A stretch of 64,000 nt of DNA from positions 1-64,000 of the forward strand of contig NZ_FOYY01000005.1 of NCBI RefSeq assembly GCF_900112445.1. The letters are read 5' to 3'. This document shows, piece by piece, positions 56,788 through 64,000 of the stretch. The DNA is from Thiomicrospira sp. ALE5 (GTDB taxonomy: Bacteria; Pseudomonadota; Gammaproteobacteria; Thiomicrospirales; Thiomicrospiraceae). Position 1 is the first letter of the stretch, and each line of letters starts with the position of its first letter. A program made the translations under genes and the position numbers. A model generated the notes under the pieces. It saw only the letters and a list, made by a program, of their open reading frames with translations. It had not been told where the DNA came from and made no database searches.

Positions 56788-58223
56788 AATGCTAAGGTCA
56801 TCGTTTTTAGTTGCTGAACACGTTGTTGGTGGTTCAAGCGAGCCTGCTTTAAATTTGGATCGGCTAGCGGGTAGTGCGCTGCAATGTCAGGGAATTGCTG
56901 TTTAATACTATTCGCTGCCTCCCAAGGGGCATGAAGTATATTTGTTGGCAGCGGTGTAAGTTCTGGTAGCCATTTTCTAATATATACCCCTTGCGGGTCA
57001 AATTTCTCGCTTTGTACCACGGGGTTGAATAAGCGAAAATAAGGGGCGGCATCCACCCCGCAGCCAGCCACCCATTGCCATCCCATTACATTATTGGGTA
57101 TATCGGCATCAATTAATGTTTGCTCAAACCAGCGCTGACCAATTAGCCAATGTTGATTTAGGTTTTTAGTTAACCAAGATGCTACAAGCATTCTGACTCT
57201 GTTATGCATCCAACCCGTTTGCCAAAGTTGGCGCATACCTGCATCTATAATTGGTATTCCAGTGACGCCTTTTTGCCAAGCCATTACGCTTTCATTGGGT
57301 TCTGGCCAGTCAAGGTGGTTAAATTTTTCTTGGTAGGCATGGGTTTGCAGTTTAGGGTTAAAGAATAATAAATATCGTGCAAATTCACGCCATATAAGTT
57401 GACGAATAAAACTCTGAATTGCATCACCATGAGCAGGCCTGTTGACCAGCGCATCGCGACATTGTTCTAGTAAAGCGGTTGAGCTGATTTCACCAAAATG
57501 TAAATGTGTGGACAGTTGGCTTGTACCTGAAACACCTGGAAAATCGCGCTGATTAGGGTATTGGGTCATCTTGTCCGTTAAAAATTGCTTAGCTAAAGAC
57601 CAAGCGGCTTGTTCGCCTATATGCCAATGCTTGAGCATGCGTTGCGCCCAAGAGGCTGAACTTATTTTTTGTAATGTTTGGGGTGGGCGCGTATCTTTTG
57701 GCTCAAGTTCAATTGTTTTGAGTTGTGACCAATTTGCCTGCCCCTCCGCTTTTGGCACATCATCAAGTTGACTCATTACCTTCTTGCTAAACGGCGTATA
57801 TACGCCATAAGGTTTCCCTTGTTGGGTTAGGATTGTCTCGGGTGACAACCAAGTCTGATCAAACGGCGTCAGTCTCACTTGATGCTGCTTGCAAATTCTT
57901 AGCGCATGTTGTTGTGCGGTTTGGTAGGGTTCACCTAATTCAAAATGATAAAGCACGTCGGTGATCTTGTGCTTAATTAAGATGCGCTCAAACTCATGGT
58001 CAAACGGGCCTTCGGCGACAAGCAGATTGGCGCCCTTTTCTTGAAGGTCTTGTTGTAAGCTTTCCAAGCTCTTCACTAGCCAGGCCTGGTTAGCTTCACC
58101 CTGTGCAAGCGCTGGATCGTGAATGTAGCCAAACAGGCACGCACCGCCGTTTGACAGGGCACGGTGAATAGGTGCATGATCTTGAAGGCGTAAATCACGT
58201 TGGAACCAAATTAATTGACGCAT
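56784..58223 (-). CDS. phrB: Deoxyribodipyrimidine (CPD) photolyase, class I
   Basis: This enzyme splits cyclobutane pyrimidine dimers with blue light using FAD. The ATG at 58223 (MRQLIWFQRDLRLQDHAP) overlaps the upstream stop (TAATG) and gives 479 residues. FAD-domain signatures are TSQLSTHLHFGEIS, FIRQLIWREFARY, VTGIPIIDAGMRQLWQTGWM, NRVRMLVASWLTKNL and GWQWVAGCGVDAAPYFRLFNP. Two CAGGCCTG octamers are present (57434, 58081). It is the third photolyase-family gene in the window. Confidence 0.94.
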   Translation of the reverse strand: MRQLIWFQRDLRLQDHAPIHRALSNGGACLFGYIHDPALAQGEANQAWLVKSLESLQQDLQEKGANLLVAEGPFDHEFERILIKHKITDVLYHFELGEPYQTAQQHALRICKQHQVRLTPFDQTWLSPETILTQQGKPYGVYTPFSKKVMSQLDDVPKAEGQANWSQLKTIELEPKDTRPPQTLQKISSASWAQRMLKHWHIGEQAAWSLAKQFLTDKMTQYPNQRDFPGVSGTSQLSTHLHFGEISSTALLEQCRDALVNRPAHGDAIQSFIRQLIWREFARYLLFFNPKLQTHAYQEKFNHLDWPEPNESVMAWQKGVTGIPIIDAGMRQLWQTGWMHNRVRMLVASWLTKNLNQHWLIGQRWFEQTLIDADIPNNVMGWQWVAGCGVDAAPYFRLFNPVVQSEKFDPQGVYIRKWLPELTPLPTNILHAPWEAANSIKQQFPDIAAHYPLADPNLKQARLNHQQRVQQLKTMTLAL

Positions 58224-58732
58224 TAGGGTAGGTCCCTTAACAGGTTGTTTTTTAAACGATTGGATAAGGGCGATTCGCCAATCCAAATACCAAAATAGAC
58301 AGCTTTAAACCCAGGCGTGTTAATGCGTACTAATTCTTGTCCATTTAATATGAGTGCCGTACCTCGTTCAGGCGCATGGTCGAGTAGATAGCAATCGCCT
58401 TGACTAACTGGTTGATAGGCTTGATGAAGCTTTTCGACAGCACGATTAAGTTCGGCAGTAAGATTATCGGGTAAGGCATGATTAGCGCCATCGACAAAAT
58501 TTTCTACGGTCAGGCTGCGGGCATAACAGAGCTCAAGCTGTAATGGCGTCGTGTCACTAAGCAGCGTTTGATGATTCATGCCGGGTGCGACGCGCAGGGT
58601 TGCGTCGTAAAGTTTGATTAGCCCCCAGCGTGCTGTGCCTTCACCCGTTGTTAACCAGTTCTGACTACTTAATACAGGTTGCGTTAATCCCGTTAGCATT
58701 AGCGCGAGTAAGAATTTATTCAGCTTACTCAC
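58223..58732 (-). CDS. Chalcone isomerase-like exported protein
   Basis: The GTG at 58732 overlaps the DUF3833 stop and gives 169 residues with a signal peptide (LLALMLTGLTQPVLS, cleavage about residue 22). The mature part resembles bacterial chalcone-isomerase-like proteins (WGLIKLYDATLRV, LELCYARSLTVENFVDG, FKAVYFGIWIGESPLS). Such proteins bind fatty acids or related molecules rather than chalcones; the role here is probably lipid-related. It recurs with DUF3833, CFA synthase and photolyase genes in light-responsive clusters. Confidence 0.82.
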   Translation of the reverse strand: MSKLNKFLLALMLTGLTQPVLSSQNWLTTGEGTARWGLIKLYDATLRVAPGMNHQTLLSDTTPLQLELCYARSLTVENFVDGANHALPDNLTAELNRAVEKLHQAYQPVSQGDCYLLDHAPERGTALILNGQELVRINTPGFKAVYFGIWIGESPLSNRLKNNLLRDLP

Positions 58733-59271
58733 TGTTTTGGTCCTTGTTTGTTAAAAAATAGCGTCACTTCGCCCACCTTAAAACCAAATTTAGTTACGGT
58801 GGCACGGTTTAGCATCACATCGTCAGATTGTAAGTACATCCAATCATCAAAGTTTACGGCCACTGTGCTGTTTCTAAAAGGAAGATCCAGCGTATATGTC
58901 CAGTGAAAGACGGCACCTTCGGTACGTCCGTGTGCTTCCCCAATAACATCACCTGCCGTGCCCCGATAGGTGTTAGGTGCAATACGTTTAATCACCCAAA
59001 TCCGCTGTTCTATTTCACCATCGTCATAGATAAAATGCTCGTCCAACGTGATGGTTTCACCTTCAATAGTGCCGGTGATGTCAACATAAAAGCGCCGCTT
59101 AACCTCGCCTGATCGGCTCTGGAATTGTCCCCAGGCATAGGTTTTTCCTTCGAAGTAGGTAAATAAGTCAAATGCCGGTTCGGTGTTCGCGTAATCTTCA
59201 ATTTTCATGCTTGAGCACCCCAATAATAAACTGGCCGCAATAATGATAAGCCAAGCTTTAAAATTCAACAT
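58729..59271 (-). CDS. DUF3833 lipoprotein
   Basis: The 180-residue protein has a lipoprotein signal (IIIAASLLLGCSS, lipidation at C19) and a mature beta-rich domain with the DUF3833 pattern (FEGKTYAWGQFQSRSGEVKR, DEHFIYDDGEIEQRIWVI). Its ATG overlaps the CFA-synthase stop (TAATG), so translation is coupled. DUF3833 genes are typically found beside CFA-synthase-like and chalcone-isomerase-like genes. The molecular role is not established. Confidence 0.84.
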   Translation of the reverse strand: MLNFKAWLIIIAASLLLGCSSMKIEDYANTEPAFDLFTYFEGKTYAWGQFQSRSGEVKRRFYVDITGTIEGETITLDEHFIYDDGEIEQRIWVIKRIAPNTYRGTAGDVIGEAHGRTEGAVFHWTYTLDLPFRNSTVAVNFDDWMYLQSDDVMLNRATVTKFGFKVGEVTLFFNKQGPKQ

Positions 59272-60488
59272 TATTTATGCTCCAAGGTAAGTTGGATAAC
59301 ATCAGTACGTTGCGTTTCAAAGCCGACCCGGCAGTAATCTAGATAGTAGTGCCAGACCCGTTGAAACTTATCATCAAACCCTAGTTTCTCGACCTCATCG
59401 ATTTTTTTATCGAACTCTTGACGCCAACGATGGAGTGTTTCAGCGTAGTCGAGCCCAAAACTAAAGTTATTAGTAATCTTAAATCCATAGCGATCAGCCA
59501 GTTCAACAAGTTGGGTTTTTGAGGGCAGTAACCCGCCTGGAAAAATATAAGTTTGTATAAAGTCTACACCCTGCTGGTATTTTTCGGCATAGGCTTCATC
59601 GATGGTGATGATTTGTAGCACGGCTTTGCCTTCGACTGCGAGTAGGGCTTTAAGCTGGCTAAAATAACTATCCCAATATTCTTGTCCAACCGCTTCGAAC
59701 ATTTCGATACTGACAATATGGTCGAACTGGCCTTGTTGGTGACGGTAATCCGTTAAGCTAAGTTGTGTTTTGTGATCAAGATTCAGTTGTTTCATCCGGT
59801 TTTTAGCAAAATCCAATTGCTCTCTTGAAAGTGTGATACCGGTTACCTCAGCATCGCGTTTTGCGGCTTCTTCAGCAAAGCCCCCCCAGCCACAGCCAAT
59901 TTCTAATATCTGTTGATTGGGTTTTACGTCCAATTCATCTAATATGCGATGGTATTTATTATGTTGAGCAGTAGCTAAATCTTCATCAGGCGTTTTAAAC
60001 AAAGCGCTTGAATAGGTCATGGTGTCATCAAGCCATAATCGATAAAAGTCATTGCCTAGGTCGTAGTGCGCTGAAATATTATCTTTGCTATTTTCAATCG
60101 AATTGTGATTTGCTAAATGTTTTTTTAGGTAGTGGCTGTAAAACCAGTTTTTACCCAACAAAACCTGAGATAAGGCTTGTTCATTCATGGCGCCAAAGTG
60201 GAGTAGGTGGTGCAGGTTGGGGGTCTCGATATAGTGCTTAGAGTAGGCTTTCGCAAAACCGAGTTCACCTTGTGTTGCCAGTAACCAAAAAAATTTAAGC
60301 GGTTTAAGAATGCGTATTTCAGCATGTAAACCTTCATGTTGTCCCTCATATCGTTGTTGATAGCCCCCGATCTGTACCGTTAAGGAGCCAAACATAATCG
60401 CGTCGAATGGCAGGCGTTTTAACACCCAAGAACCAAATAAGGGTGTTTTTAGTGCGGCAATATTTGAGCTAGATGTTTTGGTTAACAT
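59271..60488 (-). CDS. Cyclopropane-fatty-acyl-phospholipid synthase-like SAM methyltransferase
   Basis: CFA-synthase-type enzymes add a carbon from S-adenosylmethionine to unsaturated phospholipid acyl chains. The 405 residues include the bicarbonate/lipid-side SAHYDLGNDFYRLWLD (about 139-154), TYSSALF, the SAM motif LEIGCGWGGFAEEA (about 195-208), and IEMFEAVGQEYW. In light- or singlet-oxygen-responsive clusters, relatives such as UfaM make methylated precursors of furan fatty acids. It overlaps DUF1365 by 7 bases. Confidence 0.88.
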   Translation of the reverse strand: MLTKTSSSNIAALKTPLFGSWVLKRLPFDAIMFGSLTVQIGGYQQRYEGQHEGLHAEIRILKPLKFFWLLATQGELGFAKAYSKHYIETPNLHHLLHFGAMNEQALSQVLLGKNWFYSHYLKKHLANHNSIENSKDNISAHYDLGNDFYRLWLDDTMTYSSALFKTPDEDLATAQHNKYHRILDELDVKPNQQILEIGCGWGGFAEEAAKRDAEVTGITLSREQLDFAKNRMKQLNLDHKTQLSLTDYRHQQGQFDHIVSIEMFEAVGQEYWDSYFSQLKALLAVEGKAVLQIITIDEAYAEKYQQGVDFIQTYIFPGGLLPSKTQLVELADRYGFKITNNFSFGLDYAETLHRWRQEFDKKIDEVEKLGFDDKFQRVWHYYLDYCRVGFETQRTDVIQLTLEHK

Positions 60489-61267
60489 AATGTCATCTCC
60501 GAATGGCTATAGCGAATATTTTGCAAGTGGGTAGGTGTTTTATGAAATTGCCCGCCAGCAAGCCATATTTTTAGCGCCCACCAATGAATAAGCGTGATAA
60601 CTTTGACCATGCTGAAGGGCGCAAAGCCAGCTGCTTTGAGGATGTTTTTTGTATCCAGTGGCGCCATATAGCCATTTTGGCTGGCATGAAAAAAGGCTTT
60701 GTTTTGCCTGGTTTCCTTGATAAAGGTGTTAAATTTATCCCTAGGAGGGGTAATTTTAAAGTGATAAGCGGCATCCATATCAATAAAGGGGGAGACATGG
60801 AATACCTTATTGACATGGCACTGTATCGGCTTGCTTGTCTGAGCGGTTTCGGCAGGTACTTTGAGTACATAGTGATGCCATTGTCCAAACGTGTTGCTTA
60901 CTTCAGCTACAACGGCAAACAATTGCTCATTGTTGTCATAGGCGTACCACATAGCCAGTGGATTAAAAGCGTAACCCATAATGCGTGGATAACAAATGAG
61001 TTCGATTTTCGCGGGATTTGGAAGCTGATACTCCGCCAGTAAGCCGGTCAACCATTCTCGCCAAGACGTGCCGTCGCGGGAACCATGGTCCCGAGTATGG
61101 ACGCTCAATAGATTAAAGCGATTAAAGCTAAGTAGCTTACAGTCTTGTACTTCTTGCGCAAAGAGATCGACATCGATTTTAATGCTTGCGGTGTGATAAT
61201 CAAAACGATACTGCATCGGGTCTTCACGCTGATGCATAACCTTGCCAAAATAGAAACACGAGGCCAT
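60482..61267 (-). CDS. DUF1365 protein
   Basis: The 261-residue protein matches DUF1365: RFNLLSVHTRDHG, ICYPRIMGYAFNPLAMWYAYD and KVFHVSPFIDMDAAYHFKIT. DUF1365 genes nearly always accompany an FAD oxidoreductase and CFA-synthase-like gene, as here, and are thought to act on lipids. Its ATG directly follows the stop of the oxidoreductase gene. No clear membrane segment apart from one hydrophobic stretch near residue 225. Confidence 0.85.
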   Translation of the reverse strand: MASCFYFGKVMHQREDPMQYRFDYHTASIKIDVDLFAQEVQDCKLLSFNRFNLLSVHTRDHGSRDGTSWREWLTGLLAEYQLPNPAKIELICYPRIMGYAFNPLAMWYAYDNNEQLFAVVAEVSNTFGQWHHYVLKVPAETAQTSKPIQCHVNKVFHVSPFIDMDAAYHFKITPPRDKFNTFIKETRQNKAFFHASQNGYMAPLDTKNILKAAGFAPFSMVKVITLIHWWALKIWLAGGQFHKTPTHLQNIRYSHSEMTLC

Positions 61268-62551
61268 TTAATTATGTTCCCAAGGGAGCGGTAATTGCCA
61301 TAGTCTTGCAATACGTGCAGCACTGCGTAGACCATCCTCATGAAAACCATAGCCAGTGTAAGCACCGGCAAACCAGCAGCCATGATGGCCTTGAATGGAT
61401 TCAAGTTCTTTTTGTGCTTGCATGGTTTGTTCGTCAAAAACCGGGTGATCATACTCAAATTTCGCAATCACTTTGCTTGGATCTGGCTCTCGAGTTGGAT
61501 TAAGCGTGACTAAAATAGGGGTTTCTGTTCGCAAGGGTTGCAATTGATTCATCCAATAGGTGACTGCCACAGCACGTTGTTGATCTTGATTGATATCGCT
61601 GAGATAGTTCCAAGAAGCCCATGCAGACTCTATTTTAGGCATCAAACTTTCATCGGTATGTAACCAGGCTTGGTTCGGTTGGAATTTGAAATTAGCCATA
61701 AGGTTAAAGTCAGCATGGTGATCAAGTAGCTGATAGGCTTGATCACCGTGGCAAGCAAACACGACCTGATCAAATTCAAGCTGTTGATCATCGGCTGTTT
61801 TAATCAGAACGCTATCTCTTTCTGCGGACATAGGTGATACATGGGTTACACCTGAGTGAACAACGTTGAACTTTGCGTGTTTGGTGATGGCGTCAATATA
61901 GTGGCGAGCACCATTGCGTACGGTTTTCCATTGTGGGCGATCGTTAACATTAAGTAGCCCGTGATTGTTGAAAAACTGTAAAAAACTTTGTGCAGGAAAA
62001 CTTAGCATAGTCTCTGTTGGGCAGGACCAAATGGCTGCAGCCATAGGCAACAGGTAATCTTGCTGCATAGATGTAGAAAAATCATGCTGGCTGAGATAAT
62101 CTTTTAAGCTTAAATGATGTTCTAAATGGTGCAGATCTTTTTTTGCTTGCTTGTTGAAGCGAAGAATTTCGCGAATCATCTTCCAATGGGCGATGGAAAA
62201 TAAATTTTTTCGTTGCGCAAAAAGCGTATTCAGGTTGTTGCCTGCATACTCAAGCCGACCTTGGTCAATGGATACGGCAAAACTCATATCTGTTTCTGCC
62301 GTGTGAATGTGCAGGTGCTTAAACATCGCGGTTAGTAACGGATAGTTAGGTTCGTTGTAAACGATAAAGCCGGTATCTACAGCAATGTTCTTACCTTCGT
62401 GTTCAAAGTCAACCGTATTGGTATGACCACCCAAGCGGTTTTCTTTCTCAAACAGTGTGACATGGTGTTGCTGGCTTAGGAACCATGCACTGGCAATGCC
62501 ACTAATACCACTGCCAATAATGGCAACATGTTGCGGTTTTGATCTAGTCAT
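61268..62551 (-). CDS. FAD/NAD(P)-binding oxidoreductase (amine-oxidase-like)
   Basis: The 427 residues start with an FAD dinucleotide-binding motif (VAIIGSGISGIASAWFLSQQ, with FEKENRLGGHTNTVD). The middle shows IAVDTGFIVYNEPNYPLL and the C-terminus CWFAGAYTGYGFHEDGLRSA. This is the flavoprotein usually paired with DUF1365 and a CFA-synthase-like enzyme, possibly a fatty-acyl desaturase/oxidase. It is the first gene of a seven-gene leftward operon, starting 20 bases from the TGTATA repeats. Confidence 0.86.
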   Translation of the reverse strand: MTRSKPQHVAIIGSGISGIASAWFLSQQHHVTLFEKENRLGGHTNTVDFEHEGKNIAVDTGFIVYNEPNYPLLTAMFKHLHIHTAETDMSFAVSIDQGRLEYAGNNLNTLFAQRKNLFSIAHWKMIREILRFNKQAKKDLHHLEHHLSLKDYLSQHDFSTSMQQDYLLPMAAAIWSCPTETMLSFPAQSFLQFFNNHGLLNVNDRPQWKTVRNGARHYIDAITKHAKFNVVHSGVTHVSPMSAERDSVLIKTADDQQLEFDQVVFACHGDQAYQLLDHHADFNLMANFKFQPNQAWLHTDESLMPKIESAWASWNYLSDINQDQQRAVAVTYWMNQLQPLRTETPILVTLNPTREPDPSKVIAKFEYDHPVFDEQTMQAQKELESIQGHHGCWFAGAYTGYGFHEDGLRSAARIARLWQLPLPWEHN

Positions 62552-62570
62552 TTACTGTTAATTCCAAATT

Positions 62571-62600
62571 CTATACAATAATTATACACGCATTATACAC
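62571..62600. promoter_or_regulatory. Three 11-bp-spaced TGTATA repeats in the divergent promoter region
   Basis: Read on the minus strand, TGTATA occurs three times, exactly 11 bp apart (plus-strand TATACA at 62572-62577, 62583-62588 and 62594-62599). TATAAT -10-like elements are embedded in two of them. Three 11-bp direct repeats are the hallmark of CarH-type operators, and TGTAYA is the half-site reported for Pseudomonas class II LitR. It sits between the FAD oxidoreductase operon and the SDR operon and probably controls both. Confidence 0.7.
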
Positions 62601-62617
62601 GGTTTTAAGGAATGACT

Positions 62618-63424
62618 ATGCAAGCGCCAAAACATAATGGTTTATTTGCCAAAAAAATATGGTTAGTTGGCGCATCCCAAGGAATTGGGCTGGCTTTATT
62701 GCAAAGCTGGTTGCGCGAAGGTGCCCAGGTTGTCGCATCTGCACGTAAGGCAAAGGAGTCAGTAGAGTTACAAGAACTTGCTAACGCCTATCCAAATCAG
62801 CTTTATTTGTTAAATGTAGATGTAACGGCAGATGAGATTGCCGATAATCTGGTCACCGAGGCATGGCAGGCTTTCAATGGCTTGGATGCCTGGTTTTATA
62901 ATGTCGGCAGTTATTACCCAATGTCGAGTCATGATTGGGATTTGGCTGCCTTTATCCAAATGAATCATGCTAATTATTTGGGTGCCGTTAAGTTGATGTT
63001 ACTACTGCGTGATTATTTTGTTGCGCAAGGTCATGGTCGATGGGTATGGAATGCAAGTGTTGCTGGTTATTTTGGACTCCCTTATGGAGGGGGTTATTCG
63101 GCACCCAAAGCGGCACTGATCAACCTAGCTGAATCTTTACAACCTGAATTGGCTGAGCATGGAATTCGCTTACAAATCATTAACCATGGGTTTGTTAAGA
63201 CACGTTTAACGGCTAAAAATGATTTTACTATGCCGGGTTTAATGACGGCGGAAGAAGCGGCGGCCGCAATAAATAAGGGACTTGCAGGTTCGCGGGGATT
63301 TGAAGTTCGTTTTCCGCGCAGTTTGATTGGATTTTTAAGTCTCTTAAAAAGCGTGCCTTATCGTTTTAGCTTGGCAATCACACGCCGCATGCTCAAACCC
63401 CAAAAAGAGGTCTCAGATAAATGA
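62618..63424 (+). CDS. Short-chain dehydrogenase/reductase
   Basis: The ATG at 62618 is six bases after AAGGA, better than the one at 62612, and gives 268 residues. The NAD(P) motif is LVGASQGIGLALLQSWL, the active-site serine region is WNASVAGYFG, and the catalytic pair is GYSAPKAAL (YxxxK). SDRs of this kind recur in light-induced CFA/DUF1365 clusters. The real substrate is not known. Its stop overlaps the next start. Confidence 0.88.
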   Translation: MQAPKHNGLFAKKIWLVGASQGIGLALLQSWLREGAQVVASARKAKESVELQELANAYPNQLYLLNVDVTADEIADNLVTEAWQAFNGLDAWFYNVGSYYPMSSHDWDLAAFIQMNHANYLGAVKLMLLLRDYFVAQGHGRWVWNASVAGYFGLPYGGGYSAPKAALINLAESLQPELAEHGIRLQIINHGFVKTRLTAKNDFTMPGLMTAEEAAAAINKGLAGSRGFEVRFPRSLIGFLSLLKSVPYRFSLAITRRMLKPQKEVSDK

Positions 63425-63921
63425 CACAGCAATATTATGAGCTAACCGAAAAGTCGACTAAGTCAATCAAGGCACGTGCACCGCTAACCTTAGAGCAGGT
63501 ATTGTCTGCCTACCAAACGCTTTTTGAAAACTTGGACCCGCAAACCATGGCACAAGCGTTTAGTGAGGTGTTTGCACCGCAGGTTTATTTTAAAGATCCG
63601 TTTAATGAAATTAAAGGGCGTGCTAAGTTGTTAGCATTGTTTGAGCATATGTTTACGACCTTGCATGAGCCCATGTTTCGAATTCATCATAAAGCGGGTT
63701 CGGGCAATACGGGCTATTTGGAATGGCGTTTTTACTTTAAGTTAAAACCCAATCAACCCGTTAAGCAAATTAATGGCATGAGTAAAATTGTGATTGATGA
63801 TCAGGGCTGGGTTATTGTGCACATTGACTACTGGGATAGTGGTGAGTATATCTATCATCAGGTACCTATTATTGGTGCTTTTACACGTTGGGTAGCAAGC
63901 AAGCTTAAGGCGGACGTTTAA
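63421..63921 (+). CDS. NTF2/SnoaL-like domain protein
   Basis: The 166-residue protein resembles nuclear-transport-factor-2-like/SnoaL-like proteins: LSAYQTLFENLDPQTMAQAF, VYFKDPFNEIKGRAKL, and IDYWDSGEYIYHQVPIIG. It overlaps the SDR stop by 4 bp (ATGA) and its own stop overlaps the next ATG (TAATG). Such a protein is a regular member of the light-responsive lipid cluster; function unknown. Confidence 0.82.
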   Translation: MTQQYYELTEKSTKSIKARAPLTLEQVLSAYQTLFENLDPQTMAQAFSEVFAPQVYFKDPFNEIKGRAKLLALFEHMFTTLHEPMFRIHHKAGSGNTGYLEWRFYFKLKPNQPVKQINGMSKIVIDDQGWVIVHIDYWDSGEYIYHQVPIIGAFTRWVASKLKADV

Positions 63922-64000
63922 TGTCGGCACAGCCTTTGTGGTATGGCTTACCGGCCTGGCCTCTAGCCATGTTGGCCATCCCGCTTTATGTTTATCTACC
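63921..64000 (+). CDS. MFS/GPH-type transporter, N-terminal start only (runs off the window)
   Basis: The ATG overlaps the preceding stop (TAATG). The visible 26 codons encode a hydrophobic N-terminus (WYGLPAWPLAMLAIPLYVYL) that matches the start of GPH-type sugar:cation-symporter MFS proteins found in this cluster in other marine gammaproteobacteria. The rest is outside the window. Confidence 0.6.
   Translation, partial: MSAQPLWYGLPAWPLAMLAIPLYVYL

Noticed and set aside
62571-62600. Repeats as a plasmid-type iteron origin
   Set aside because: No replication gene is near, there are only three short copies, and they sit in a divergent promoter, which fits an operator far better.

Overview
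This is a chromosomal window from a gammaproteobacterium of moderate G+C. Gene orders (complete S10-spc-alpha block; ispB divergent from rplU-rpmA-obg-proB; MFS-ssb) and protein style suggest the Thiomicrospira/Hydrogenovibrio/Piscirickettsiaceae neighbourhood. The genus is inference; no 16S gene is present.

Layout. 1-13.9 kb: 3' end of tuf, then the ribosomal protein block rpsJ...rpsQ / rplN...secY / rpsM...rplQ, with secY and rpoA. rpmJ is missing from its usual place after secY. 13.9-23.7 kb: housekeeping genes (TatD nuclease, tcdA, an unknown gene, lptM-lysA, an esterase, a thioesterase, coaBC, a small MscS channel, uvrA). 23.8-33.1 kb: accessory block lying between uvrA and the MFS-ssb pair, which are neighbours in Pseudomonas and relatives. 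It carries a YjjJ/HipA-like kinase, a DUF2442 protein, an Mrr restriction enzyme, a HigBA pair, a flavin reductase, a DUF302 protein, a three-gene photolyase operon (cryptochrome-like photolyase, DUF2256 mini-protein, iron-sulfur 6-4-type photolyase) and a SIMPL protein. 33.2-41.5 kb: yajR-like MFS, ssb, ispB, rplU-rpmA, obg, proB, a second MFS. 41.6-48.5 kb: minus-strand genes including a frameshifted gene, a voltage-gated-type K+ channel with a C-terminal zinc ribbon, an amidoligase plus gamma-glutamylcyclotransferase pair, a porin and a BCCT transporter. 48.6-55.4 kb: EAL protein, groESL, argC, erpA, citrate synthase, rplM-rpsI.

55.4-64 kb is the most interesting part. A short LOV blue-light receptor faces the end of a seven-gene, tightly overlapping operon: FAD oxidoreductase, DUF1365, CFA-synthase-like methyltransferase, DUF3833 lipoprotein, chalcone-isomerase-like protein, CPD photolyase, and a LitR/CarH-like MerR regulator lacking the B12-binding motif. 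A divergent operon holds an SDR, an NTF2-like protein and the start of a transporter. The divergent intergenic region has three TGTATA repeats spaced exactly 11 bp, and two similar 11-bp-spaced repeats overlap the -35 region of the photolyase promoter near 29.1 kb. I infer a LOV/class-II-LitR light regulon that couples DNA photorepair with membrane-lipid remodelling.

A window-wide signal is the octamer CAGGCCTG. I count 23 exact copies where about one is expected by chance. They are absent from the ribosomal blocks, concentrated in DNA-repair genes, and sometimes paired into hairpins, which resembles a DNA-uptake sequence or another highly iterated palindrome.
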